Origin: Acidobacteriota bacterium | GTDB lineage: Bacteria; Acidobacteriota; Vicinamibacteria; Vicinamibacterales; JAKQTR01 | Length of the DNA stretch: 64,000 bases | Assembly (NCBI GenBank): GCA_026393755.1 | Contig: JAPKZO010000040.1 | Location: 165,311-229,310 of the forward strand | Direction: 5' to 3' | Shown: in pieces, positions 12,706-19,689 of the stretch | How positions within the stretch are numbered: the stretch's first letter is position 1 | Layout of the letters: every line of letters begins with the position of its first letter | Notes under the pieces: generated by a model | What the model saw: only the letters and a program-made list of their open reading frames with translations | The model's database searches: none | Told to the model about the DNA's origin: nothing | Position numbers and translations under genes: made by a program

Positions 12706-14051
12706 TAGACAGGAATCCCAGCCAGGATAATCAGGGCGCCCCACAAGGAAGGGCCGGGCCGTCCCATAATCGCCGCCACCATGATGGCCAGCGAGGCAAG
12801 CACGAAGATGGCCGGTGCAACCGGGTAGCCCCACGCTTTGAACGGCCGCGGCTCGTTCGGGTAACGCCGGCGCAGCACGAACACCACGCTCACCGCAACG
12901 GCCGAGAACAGCAGCACGGCAAATCCGGTGTACTCCGCCAACTGGTCCTTGGTGTTGGTAAGAATCAGCAGCGAACTCCACAGCGTCTGGGCGACGATCG
13001 CGACCCACGGCGTGTGGAACCGCGGGTGGATTTTTGCCGCCGCGGGAAAGAACGCCCCGTCGCGCGCCATGGCGAAATATACGCGCGGCCCGGCAATTGT
13101 CATCGCGCTCAAGCTGCCCAACAACACGACGACGGCGAGTCCACCCAGCACCTGCGCCGCCAGCGGGCCGAGCAGCCGGTCGGCCGCCACCATGGCGATC
13201 TCTCCCTGCAAACCGCCGATCTCGCCAATCGGCACGGCGTAGATGTAAAGGAAGTTCAACCCGAGATACAGCAGTACGACGGCCACCGTTCCCAGGGCGA
13301 GCGCCTTCGGCACATTGCGCCCAGGGTCTCGAATTTCCTCGGCGACGTACGACGCGGCATTCCATCCGCTGTAGGAGAACATCACAATGATGAACGCCAG
13401 CGACCAGTTGAAGGACGCACCCGCGGGCGCGGCCGCCTGCAGGTTGGCGAAACTGCCGCGGCCCACGCCGATCCCGATCGCGACAAACAGCGCCAGCGCC
13501 CCCACCTTCACGACGGCCAGCGTGTTCTGCACCAGTCGTCCGGGCCCGAGGCCGCGAATGTGAATCAGCGCGAGCCCGAAGATGATGGCCAGCGCCACGG
13601 CCGTGCGCGGCGACAGCACGATCGGCATGCCAGGAACCGGAATGATGAAGACTGGCGTCGCATCACTCGCGACAGGCAGGAATCTGCCGAGGTAGTCGGC
13701 GGCCCCCAGCGCGCCGGCGGCGATGGCGCCCGCAAAGCCCGCGACAAACGACGTCCAGCCCGTCAGAAACGCTGCCAGGCGGCCGTACCCTTCGCGCAGA
13801 TAGACATATTCGCCGCCTGATCGGGGCCGCAGCGTGCCCAGTTCGGCGTAGGCCATCGCACCGGCAAACGCCAGCAGCCCGCCGCCGAGCCAGACGGCCA
13901 GAAACAGGAGAGGATGCGGCACCAGTTGTGCGATGATCCCGGGTGTAATGAAGATGCCGACGCCGATCACGTTCGAGATGACGATGGCGGCGGCATCGAA
14001 GGGACCGAGTCGGCGATCAAGCGTTTGTGGGTTGGTCGATGTCTGAGACAC
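12675..14051 (-). CDS. APC-superfamily amino acid permease
   Basis: The protein has twelve predicted membrane segments and the APC signature at its N-terminus: an LDRRLGPFDAAAIVISNVIGVGIF segment containing the substrate-binding GVGIF motif, followed by GAMAYAELGTLRPRSGGEY and FSYSGWNAASYVAEEIRDP. It resembles the LAT/YkbA-like serine-threonine or general amino-acid transporters; the substrate cannot be read from sequence. I chose the GTG at 14051 (458 residues). The frame is open to 14141, but the extra 30 residues are not family-like, would overlap the divergent methyltransferase gene, and would lie upstream of a perfect TATAAT. It is convergent with the small membrane-protein gene. The family is certain, the start moderately so. 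Confidence 0.85.
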   Translation of the reverse strand: MSQTSTNPQTLDRRLGPFDAAAIVISNVIGVGIFITPGIIAQLVPHPLLFLAVWLGGGLLAFAGAMAYAELGTLRPRSGGEYVYLREGYGRLAAFLTGWTSFVAGFAGAIAAGALGAADYLGRFLPVASDATPVFIIPVPGMPIVLSPRTAVALAIIFGLALIHIRGLGPGRLVQNTLAVVKVGALALFVAIGIGVGRGSFANLQAAAPAGASFNWSLAFIIVMFSYSGWNAASYVAEEIRDPGRNVPKALALGTVAVVLLYLGLNFLYIYAVPIGEIGGLQGEIAMVAADRLLGPLAAQVLGGLAVVVLLGSLSAMTIAGPRVYFAMARDGAFFPAAAKIHPRFHTPWVAIVAQTLWSSLLILTNTKDQLAEYTGFAVLLFSAVAVSVVFVLRRRYPNEPRPFKAWGYPVAPAIFVLASLAIMVAAIMGRPGPSLWGALIILAGIPVYYLFWGRRKE

Positions 14052-14057
14052 GCCCGC

Positions 14058-14066
14058 ATTATATAT
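14058..14066. promoter_or_regulatory. Shared AT box between divergent permease and methyltransferase genes
   Basis: On the minus strand the bases 14063-14058 read TATAAT, six bases before the GTG at 14051, so a transcript would start at or near the start codon. On the plus strand the same bases read ATTATATAT and overlap the methyltransferase ATG at 14065. No good -35 hexamer is visible on either side. Confidence 0.5.
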
Positions 14067-14796
14067 GGTGGCACGCCTTGTCCCGGCGCTCTGCTTGATG
14101 GTGTCGCTGATGGCTGCACCGACTCCGCCAGCCGACAGCACGCAACGCCCTGGCGTTCAGGACGACTTCACCCGCGAGCGACTGGCCATGGTGGCCGAGC
14201 AGATCGCCGGCCGCGGCGTCGACGACCCGCGAGTGCTCGCGGCGATGCGCGAGGTGCCGCGGCACCTGTTTGTCGCGGAGCGAGATCGCGCCAACGCGTA
14301 CATCGACGCGCCGCTCGGCATCGACCACGGCCAGACGATCTCCCAGCCGTACATCGTTGCCTTGATGACGAAACTGGCCCGCCCGCGCCAGACCGACCGG
14401 GCACTCGAAATCGGGACCGGATCAGGCTACCAGGCCGCCGTGCTGTCCATGCTGGTCGATCGGGTGTTCAGCCTCGAGATCGTCGCGGCGCTGGCCGACA
14501 CGGCGCGGGATCGGCTGGCCGCACTGGGATATCGGAATGTCACCGTCCGTCAGGGCGACGGCTACCTCGGATGGCCGGGCGAGGCCCCCTTCGACATCAT
14601 CCTCGTGACCGCGGCGCCGGACGATGTCCCGCCCGCACTGGTGTCACAACTGCGCCCGGGCGGGCGACTGGTGATTCCGGTCGGACGCGCGGGAGCGGTT
14701 CAGGATCTCGTGGTGATTGAGAAGGACGCGGCGGGTGCGATCACGCGCCGCAGCGTGATTCCCGTGCGCTTTGTACCGTTGGTGAAGAAGAGGTAG
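14065..14796 (+). CDS. pcm: Exported protein-L-isoaspartate O-methyltransferase
   Basis: This enzyme uses S-adenosylmethionine to methylate isoaspartyl residues so that damaged proteins can be repaired. The 243-residue protein has the SAM motif LEIGTGSGYQAAVL (114-127), the family motif DAPLGIDHGQTISQPYIVA (81-99), and GGRLVIPVG near the end. Unlike the cytosolic E. coli enzyme it begins with a hydrophobic segment (about 5-18) followed by a small-residue cleavage region, so it is probably exported to the periplasm. If translation begins a codon later at GTG 14068 the signal is unaffected. It is divergent from the APC permease and abuts the convergent lipoprotein gene. Function is well supported; the location is inferred from the signal. 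Confidence 0.9.
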   Translation: MVARLVPALCLMVSLMAAPTPPADSTQRPGVQDDFTRERLAMVAEQIAGRGVDDPRVLAAMREVPRHLFVAERDRANAYIDAPLGIDHGQTISQPYIVALMTKLARPRQTDRALEIGTGSGYQAAVLSMLVDRVFSLEIVAALADTARDRLAALGYRNVTVRQGDGYLGWPGEAPFDIILVTAAPDDVPPALVSQLRPGGRLVIPVGRAGAVQDLVVIEKDAAGAITRRSVIPVRFVPLVKKR

Positions 14797-15291
14797 TCAG
14801 TGCGTCAGCAGTTGTCGCTTGACCTGCTGTTCGGTGAGCTTGATGAACTGACCCGCGCCGTACTTCGCGAAGATCTGAACGGTCGCGTCCTTGAAATCCT
14901 TGTGCATCAGCATCTGCGCGCGCGGCTGCAGGCCGGAAAAGCCCCAGTTGCCCCGCACCGTCAGGGGCTTGCTCGTCGCGTTCGGACCAAGTGCGTCCTG
15001 TCCATGCAGCACGATCAGCGCCGATCCGAGTTCCTCTGATTCGCCTTTGAAGCGGAAGACCGAGAACACCTGCAGCGAACCGATTGCCGACGCGCTCGTG
15101 TTGGACACCGTGAACGACGCGCTCGGGACGAGCTTGTTCATTCCGTTGGTGACGCCGACATCGAACCAGCCTGTCGTGAGGTTGCCGACCTTGATCACGC
15201 TGGCCACATCGATGGCGGCCGGGGCGCACCCGGCAAGCAGGGCCATGGGCACCAGGATCAACGCCAAGGCTGGTCGTCTTCTCAATCGCAT
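14797..15291 (-). CDS. Small lipoprotein of unknown function
   Basis: This 164-residue protein has a classical type II signal: three arginines, a hydrophobic stretch and the lipobox LLAGC, giving a mature N-terminal Cys at residue 22. The mature part is beta-rich. It contains a segment (about 55-100) typical of FxLYD-like or late-embryogenesis-like folds, where a secreted domain compares 'VSNTSASAIGSLQVF' type strands. No catalytic motif is recognisable. Its stop codon directly abuts that of the convergent methyltransferase gene. The spacer to the next upstream minus gene (15365) holds an imperfect inverted repeat with arms near 15297 and 15357 and a TAAAAT element that could be its own promoter. 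Location at a membrane is likely; the role is unknown. Confidence 0.75.
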   Translation of the reverse strand: MRLRRRPALALILVPMALLAGCAPAAIDVASVIKVGNLTTGWFDVGVTNGMNKLVPSASFTVSNTSASAIGSLQVFSVFRFKGESEELGSALIVLHGQDALGPNATSKPLTVRGNWGFSGLQPRAQMLMHKDFKDATVQIFAKYGAGQFIKLTEQQVKRQLLTH

Positions 15292-15364
15292 AGGATCCCT
15301 TTCGTCCGTCCGGCTCGCGCTCTTTCATTTTAGGCACCAGGCGGACGCGAAAGGTTCCACTATA

Positions 15365-16240
15365 TCAATACTCGCGAACCTCGACCCGCTTGCGGGCTTC
15401 GTCGCGAGTGATCCGGCCGGCGTGCAGCGCGGCCAGGTCGGCACCCTTCATGCGAATGAAGATGGTCACCGCATCGCCCTGGTCGTCGGCCCCGATCCCT
15501 CGTGCGTTGTTGTCGCGCGCGGCCACGGTCAGCGATTCCTCCGCACCGACCGGGAGGGCCTGGCTGTAGTCCAGCATCACCTCGATGAGCGCGTCCTTGA
15601 CGGCGGTCGTATAGGCCTCGCCCGGGTCCGCCATCATCTCGGTGGCCGGATCCGCGACGGTCGACGAGACCGCGACGCCGCCCGTCGTCTGCGACCTCGC
15701 CACTGCCGCGCCTGCCCCCGCCTGCACGGTGGGATCGTCCGGCTTCGAGTACGGGGAGACCTGTATCTCGAGACGCCGGATGGCCTGTTCGAGCTCCTTG
15801 CGTTGCGTCGGGTCGGACACGCCCTTGATAAAGTTCCTGATCGCCTGAACGGCCGTGCTGGCGCCGCCCGAGTCGCGGTCGAGCATCCGCCAGGTCCAGA
15901 CCACACTCTGCCGCATAGCGGGGACGTCCACGACGAAGAACACGCCGTAGCCATCCAGACGGAACCCGCGTGCCCGCGCGGTGCCGCCGATCAGCAGCAT
16001 CTCGGGCGCGACCGACCGCCACTGCCGGGTCATCACCGCCGCCCCGCGCTGCACGGCCGTCTCGAGCACGCTTTCCATCACCGCGATCTGGTACCGCACC
16101 TTCTCCTGCGGATCGGCCTTTGCGATCGCCGCCGGAGCCAGCGGCGCGCGGATCGGTGCCTGCTGTGCCAGCACCGGGACGGCCGCGAGCACGCCCCACG
16201 CGATCGCCATCAATCCACCGCACCATTGTCGAGCACTCAC
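15365..16240 (-). CDS. Secreted protein of unknown function next to the ECF sigma pair
   Basis: This 291-residue protein has a signal peptide ending VLAQQ (about residue 27). The mature part has two conserved-looking blocks, around 50-125 (VRYQIAVMESVLETAVQRG and the FRLDGYGVFFVVDVP strand) and around 205-285 (ALIEVMLDYSQALPVGAEESLTV). An Ala/Gly-rich, probably disordered linker separates them. No known catalytic motif is visible. It lies 41 bp downstream of the anti-sigma factor gene on the same strand, so it is probably the third gene of a sigma/anti-sigma/target operon. A periplasmic partner or sensor of the anti-sigma factor is plausible but not shown. Confidence 0.7.
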   Translation of the reverse strand: MSARQWCGGLMAIAWGVLAAVPVLAQQAPIRAPLAPAAIAKADPQEKVRYQIAVMESVLETAVQRGAAVMTRQWRSVAPEMLLIGGTARARGFRLDGYGVFFVVDVPAMRQSVVWTWRMLDRDSGGASTAVQAIRNFIKGVSDPTQRKELEQAIRRLEIQVSPYSKPDDPTVQAGAGAAVARSQTTGGVAVSSTVADPATEMMADPGEAYTTAVKDALIEVMLDYSQALPVGAEESLTVAARDNNARGIGADDQGDAVTIFIRMKGADLAALHAGRITRDEARKRVEVREY

Positions 16241-16281
16241 GTCGGTCCTCCCTGGAGCCCTGTCGCCTGCCGGGCTCTGTC

Positions 16282-17088
16282 TTACTGCTGCTTCTGCGAG
16301 ACCCGCACCAGGTAGTTGAGCAGTTCGCGCTGTTGCGCGACGGCGGCGCCGGTTCGGCCCTCGAGCGCGCCCATCCCGTCAACCACCCGCGTCATATCCG
16401 TGCGGCGCTGCATGTCGAAATCGCGCATCACCTGCGAAATCCGCACCGCCATTTCGCGCTGCTGCCGCGTTTCGCTCGCGTCGATCAACTGCTGCACGCG
16501 CGCCATGAACTCCTGATTGCCCATCGGCCGTCTGCCGGCCGCGTTGGCGGCCTGCCGCACACCCGGGTCGGTTCCGCCGGCATCGGCCGGCCGCAGGTCG
16601 CTCCGCAATTTCTGCTCGAGAGCGACCAGTTCCGCTCGCCACGGCGCGTCGGCCGCCGTCGATGCCTGCTGCGCGCCAGACTGGGCGGCACCCGCGGCCT
16701 GCGCGGACGCCTGCCTGCTCCAGCCGGCTCGCACGGTCCAGCCCTGCTGGTCGTAGCGAACCTCCAGCCCCGAGATCCCGACGGCCACACCCACGATCAG
16801 CGAGGCGGCCGCCAACTGGGCCCACGCGGGCAGCTGGGGCATCGCCAGCCACGCGAAACGCCTGGGCCTGGATTCCGGCCCACGCACGATGCGGAAGTCG
16901 AGCATCGTCTCTGGCGGAGTCCACTCTGCCAGGCCGCCGCGCACGGCCCTCATCGCGGCCACTTCCGTGGCGCAGGCCTCGCACTGGGCGACGTGAGCGG
17001 CAAACGCCTGCCGTTCGAGGGAATCGCCATCTTCGTAAAGGTACGACATCAGCACGTCGACATCGCCGCAGAACTGTCGGTCACTCAT
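16282..17088 (-). CDS. Membrane anti-sigma factor with zinc-binding HX3CX2C motif
   Basis: The start ATG at 17088 overlaps the sigma factor stop (ATGA), which settles the start although the frame is open to 17532. The 268-residue protein has an N-terminal ZAS-type domain with Cys7, His32, Cys36 and Cys39 (HVAQCEAC). One transmembrane helix follows (about 90-112). The C-terminal periplasmic part is Ala/Gln-rich and then helical (about 150-265), with heptad-like spacing that suggests a coiled coil. Such proteins hold their ECF sigma factor at the membrane until a stress signal arrives. The partner is almost certainly the sigma factor encoded immediately upstream. The stimulus is unknown. Confidence 0.88.
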   Translation of the reverse strand: MSDRQFCGDVDVLMSYLYEDGDSLERQAFAAHVAQCEACATEVAAMRAVRGGLAEWTPPETMLDFRIVRGPESRPRRFAWLAMPQLPAWAQLAAASLIVGVAVGISGLEVRYDQQGWTVRAGWSRQASAQAAGAAQSGAQQASTAADAPWRAELVALEQKLRSDLRPADAGGTDPGVRQAANAAGRRPMGNQEFMARVQQLIDASETRQQREMAVRISQVMRDFDMQRRTDMTRVVDGMGALEGRTGAAVAQQRELLNYLVRVSQKQQ

Positions 17089-17738
17089 GATCGTCCACCC
17101 ATCCCTGCCACCACGCCGTTTCGCTCGAGTTCCCGCCGCAGCACGATCAACCCCTGGTACAAACGCGTCTTGACCGTGCTCAACGGACATCCCTGCAGTT
17201 CGGCGATTTCCTGAAATGTCAGGTCGTGATACTCCTTCAGCAGAATCGTCGAGCGCTGCTCTTCCGGCAGCATCTGCATCGCCCTGGCTACGTGCCGGCC
17301 GACATCCTTGCGCCCGATCACATCTTCGATGGACTCGGACGGCGCGGCGTGGGCTGCCGCCAGATCGGAGACGTCCACGCCTTCCGGCACCTGCACGAAT
17401 GGAGCGCGCCGCTGGCGGCGCATCCAGTCGCGGCAGAGATTCAGCGTGATCCGATAGAGCCACGACGAGAATTTCGCCTGGCCTTTGAAGCCGGGCAGCG
17501 CACGGAACGCCCGGAGGAACGCCTCCTGGCACACGTCCCGCGCATCTTCCTCGCGGCCGATCTGGCGGTACGCCAGGGCGTAGATCGGCCGCTCCCAGCG
17601 AACAATCAGCTGGTTGAAGCTCTCCGAGTCGCCCGCGACGCTGCGCGCGACCAGTTCCTCGTCAGTTACCGTCATGTCTGGCGATCGCGTCTTCGGTTCC
17701 CTGAACCTGCCTCCGGCCGGGCCATCGTTCCCGTTCAC
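17085..17738 (-). CDS. ECF-family RNA polymerase sigma factor
   Basis: This 217-residue protein has sigma region 2 (about 40-105, with YRQIGREEDARDVCQEAFLRAF, then FSSWLYRITLNLCRDW) and region 4 (about 150-205, with a helix-turn-helix in LTFQEIAELQGCPLSTVKTRLYQG). Region 3 is missing, as in RpoE/SigW-type ECF factors. The listed start is a GTG; the ATG at 17675 (Met22) is an equally good candidate because the first 21 residues are not conserved in the family. It is translationally coupled to the zinc-type anti-sigma gene. A TATAAT at 17806-17801 on the minus strand may be its promoter. Confidence 0.92.
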   Translation of the reverse strand: MNGNDGPAGGRFREPKTRSPDMTVTDEELVARSVAGDSESFNQLIVRWERPIYALAYRQIGREEDARDVCQEAFLRAFRALPGFKGQAKFSSWLYRITLNLCRDWMRRQRRAPFVQVPEGVDVSDLAAAHAAPSESIEDVIGRKDVGRHVARAMQMLPEEQRSTILLKEYHDLTFQEIAELQGCPLSTVKTRLYQGLIVLRRELERNGVVAGMGGRS

Positions 17739-17800
17739 CCAGTTAGACGCAGGACCGCGGCCAGTGGTCTGGCGGCAGGGGTGTCCGTGTCTGTGGTTGA

Positions 17801-17806
17801 ATTATA
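17801..17806 (-). promoter_or_regulatory. Candidate -10 box for the ECF sigma operon
   Basis: The minus strand reads TATAAT in an otherwise GC-rich spacer, about 63 bases before the GTG at 17738. No recognisable TTGACA is present at the right distance, so this is a single-element call. Confidence 0.4.
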
Positions 17807-17837
17807 GGCCTCGGCGGTTCCTCCCGAGGAATATGGC

Positions 17838-17861
17838 GGTGACACTTGCGGTGAAACTTGC
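17838..17861 (+). repeat. Tandem 12-bp direct repeat upstream of the HTH-receiver gene
   Basis: GGTGACACTTGC (17838-17849) is followed directly by GGTGAAACTTGC (17850-17861), 11 of 12 bases identical. It lies 21 bp before the GTG start of the regulator gene. It could be an operator for that regulator or its paralogue. Confidence 0.6.
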
Positions 17862-17882
17862 ACCGGCTCCGTCCGTCAAACG

Positions 17883-18506
17883 GTGATAGAGTACGCGCCG
17901 ACGACGCCCATGGATGACGTTTTCCTCACCACCGAAGAAGTTCTCGAGTACCTTCAGGTCAACCTGAGGACGGTCTACCGTCTGATCAAGGCCGGAAAGA
18001 TCCCGGCTGTGCGAGTCGGGCGCCAGTGGAGGTTCCGGAAAACGGACATCGATCGCTGGCTCACCACTCAGGCCACGGCGTTTCCTGTCACTGATCCGTC
18101 GGCAGCGGGCGCCTCGGCCACGGAAGCCGGGCCTCTATCGACGCGACGCCGGCGCGTGCTGGTGGTGGACGACGAAGCCACGATCCGCGAGCTCTTGACC
18201 CGGACGCTGCTGCTGGCGGAATACGATGTCGAGGAAGCGCCAGATGGCCGCGCTGCGCTCGCCCTGATGCGGACCACCGCGTTCGATCTGCTCATCACGG
18301 ATCTCAAGATGCCCGGCGTGGACGGCCTGGCGCTGATTCGCGACGCGCACCGGCTCGCGCCGACGATGCCGGCCATCGTCATCACGGGGCATTCCACCGA
18401 GGCCAGCGCGATTGATGCCGCCAATGTCGGGGTGGCCGGCTATCCCACGAAGCCGTTCCGGATCGCCAGGGTCCTCGCCACCGTCGCCAAGGCGCTCGGC
18501 GAGTAG
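17883..18506 (+). CDS. Excisionase-type HTH protein fused to a response-regulator receiver domain
   Basis: The 207-residue protein begins (about 13-64) with a MerR/excisionase-type helix-turn-helix of the helix_turn_helix_17 kind: FLTTEEVLEYLQVNLRTVYRLI, then the RVGRQWRFRKTDIDRWL wing. After a 25-residue linker comes a receiver domain (about 90-205) with the acid pair Asp96/Asp97, the phosphoacceptor Asp140 in LLITDLKMPG, the switch Thr168 and the conserved Lys190. So DNA binding is likely controlled by phosphorelay. The order is reversed relative to usual response regulators, which carry the receiver first. No kinase gene is adjacent. The listed start is GTG; the ATG at 17910 is also possible. 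Its HTH is a close paralogue of the protein at 18797. Confidence 0.85.
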   Translation: MIEYAPTTPMDDVFLTTEEVLEYLQVNLRTVYRLIKAGKIPAVRVGRQWRFRKTDIDRWLTTQATAFPVTDPSAAGASATEAGPLSTRRRRVLVVDDEATIRELLTRTLLLAEYDVEEAPDGRAALALMRTTAFDLLITDLKMPGVDGLALIRDAHRLAPTMPAIVITGHSTEASAIDAANVGVAGYPTKPFRIARVLATVAKALGE

Positions 18507-18591
18507 GCTACCGGCCAGCCGAGCTCGCTTCCCAATTCTGCGCGACTCCTACCAGAACTGTCGCAGAGCGTCGCTCGAACCCTCGGCGGCG

Positions 18592-18633
18592 TGTCGCTAA
18601 ATCAGACAGTCCGGGTGTCAACTTTTCGAACAC
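18592..18633. promoter_or_regulatory. Two dyad sequences, candidate enhancer sites for a sigma-54 activator
   Basis: The first dyad is TGTC-N9-GACA (18592-18608). The second is GTGT-N11-ACAC (18615-18633) with TTCGAA near its centre. Both lie roughly 90-130 bp upstream of the predicted transcription start, the usual distance for NtrC-type activator binding. Which protein binds is unknown. Confidence 0.45.
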
Positions 18634-18693
18634 AGTGTCCCGATTTGCAGAAATCCTTCGACAAACAACCGATCGGTGTGCCGGCCCCAATGA

Positions 18694-18709
18694 TGGCATC
18701 GCACTTGCT
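18694..18709 (+). promoter_or_regulatory. Sigma-54 (-24/-12) promoter
   Basis: The sequence TGGCATCGCACTTGCT matches the consensus TGGCAC-N5-TTGCW with the exact GG-to-GC spacing and one substitution. The predicted start is near 18721, about 75 bp before the first gene. Transcription would need RpoN and an AAA+ activator; an NtrC-type activator with GAFTGA is encoded at 40457. Confidence 0.75.
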
Positions 18710-18796
18710 CTGTGTGGTGTCGTGAATGACCCACTAATACCCTTCATGACATGTAGACGACGTTCGTGTCAGCTGGGCGCGGGTCGCTAGAGAGCC

Positions 18797-19120
18797 ATGA
18801 ACATGTCGAACCTCAGTCGGCCTCATCCAACGGTTCAGACGTTTCTGAAGCCATCAGACGTGCTGGCCCGGCTTCGGGTGAACGCTCGAACGCTGTATCG
18901 GCTGATGAGCGAAGGGACGCTCCCGGCGGTCAGGATTGGCCGTCAGTGGCGGATTCGCCAAAGCGATCTTGACCTCTGGCTTCGCCGGCAGACGCATGAT
19001 GTCGGCGCCACCACCTCAACGGGACTAGCCACGCGCACGCAAGGCCAAGCTCCCGCAACCCATGTCACCGCGTGCCAGCCGCTCGATCACGAGGGCTCGA
19101 TCGAAGGAGACCGAAAATGA
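18797..19120 (+). CDS. Excisionase-family HTH DNA-binding protein
   Basis: This 107-residue protein has one helix_turn_helix_17/excisionase-type domain (about 16-66): FLKPSDVLARLRVNARTLYRLM followed by the RIGRQWRIRQSDLDLWL wing. The last 40 residues are polar and probably disordered. It is closely similar over the HTH to the receiver-fused protein at 17883. Its stop codon overlaps the ATG of the first secreted beta-protein gene (ATGA), so it is the leader gene of that operon and is translated with it. It lies downstream of the sigma-54 promoter, which suggests autoregulation or a fine-tuning repressor. Despite the family name there is no phage or integrase context. An ATG two codons later is an alternative start. 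Confidence 0.85.
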   Translation: MNMSNLSRPHPTVQTFLKPSDVLARLRVNARTLYRLMSEGTLPAVRIGRQWRIRQSDLDLWLRRQTHDVGATTSTGLATRTQGQAPATHVTACQPLDHEGSIEGDRK

Positions 19121-19617
19121 AGATGAAGTTGTTCGTCCTCGGCATCACGATTGGCGCGATCGGGCTGGTGCAGCCCCTTGGGGCCGTCGACACCACTCAC
19201 AACGTCGCGATTGCCGCGACGGTGACGGTCACGGCCAAGCTGAGCGTCAGCGCGGCCACGCTGACGTTCCCCAACTCCGATCCCGACACGGTGCCGAGTA
19301 TCGCGGCGACCGAAGGTGCGGTGAACATCACAGCAAGCGCGAAGACGAGTACGGGCTCAGCCGTGACGCTGACGCTGCTGGCTGATGGCGACCTCACCAA
19401 CGGCACGGACTCGATCGCGATTTCCAACATGACGTGGACCGCCGGCGGCGCCGATTTCGCGGCCGGCACCATGAGCAGGACTACAGCCCAGTCCGTGGCG
19501 TCGTGGACCAGTTCCGGAAGGCGCACCGGCACGCAGAGCTTCGCGCTGGCCAACAGCTGGTCGTACCCGACCGGCAGCTACTCGGCCACGGCCACCTACA
19601 CCCTCACTGCGCCGTAG
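19117..19617 (+). CDS. Small secreted beta-protein, subunit paralogue 1 (pilin-like)
   Basis: The start at 19117 follows AAGGAG by seven bases and overlaps the regulator stop. The 166-residue product has a signal peptide (about 1-23, ending LGAVD). An alternating hydrophobic strand follows (NVAIAATVTVTA), then the block shared by its paralogues: LTFPNSDPD, ITASAKTSTGSAVTLTLLA, DLTNGTDSIAISNMTWT, GTM..TTAQSVASW, GTQSFALANSWSYPTG and a final YTLTAP. No cysteines are present in the mature part, unlike most classical pilins. The length, N-terminal strand and last-strand pattern resemble chaperone-usher subunits (spore coat U or DUF4402 types), but I do not recognise a named family. It is first in the subunit series and followed by a hairpin, which suits the most abundant subunit. 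Confidence 0.85.
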   Translation: MKMKLFVLGITIGAIGLVQPLGAVDTTHNVAIAATVTVTAKLSVSAATLTFPNSDPDTVPSIAATEGAVNITASAKTSTGSAVTLTLLADGDLTNGTDSIAISNMTWTAGGADFAAGTMSRTTAQSVASWTSSGRRTGTQSFALANSWSYPTGSYSATATYTLTAP

Positions 19618-19652
19618 GACCTCGGATCGGGATATCCTACGCAGGACCACAT

Positions 19653-19680
19653 CCGGCGGACGGTCGCTCCCGTCCGCCGG
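19653..19680 (+). terminator. Perfect 10-bp hairpin after the first subunit gene
   Basis: CCGGCGGACG (19653-19662) and CGTCCGCCGG (19671-19680) are exact complements around an 8-base loop. There is no T-run. Between subunit genes 1 and 2 it could partially terminate or protect upstream mRNA, raising the amount of subunit 1. Confidence 0.6.
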
Positions 19681-19689
19681 CTGCAGACC

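Larger units (their letters stand above)
18507..18796. other. 290-bp regulatory region upstream of the secreted beta-protein operon
   Basis: No gene is visible. The region carries a near-consensus sigma-54 promoter (18694-18709) and, 85-100 bp upstream, two dyad sequences suited to an activator. The remainder, 18507-18590, shows nothing I can name. Confidence 0.6.

Noticed and set aside
17835-17850. Possible sigma-54 promoter upstream of the HTH-receiver gene
   Set aside because: TGGC and TTGC are present, but the GG-to-GC spacing is one base too long, which normally abolishes function.
18797-19120. Excisionase-like protein as evidence of a prophage or integrative element
   Set aside because: No integrase, attachment site or phage structural gene is near; the fold is widely used by chromosomal regulators.
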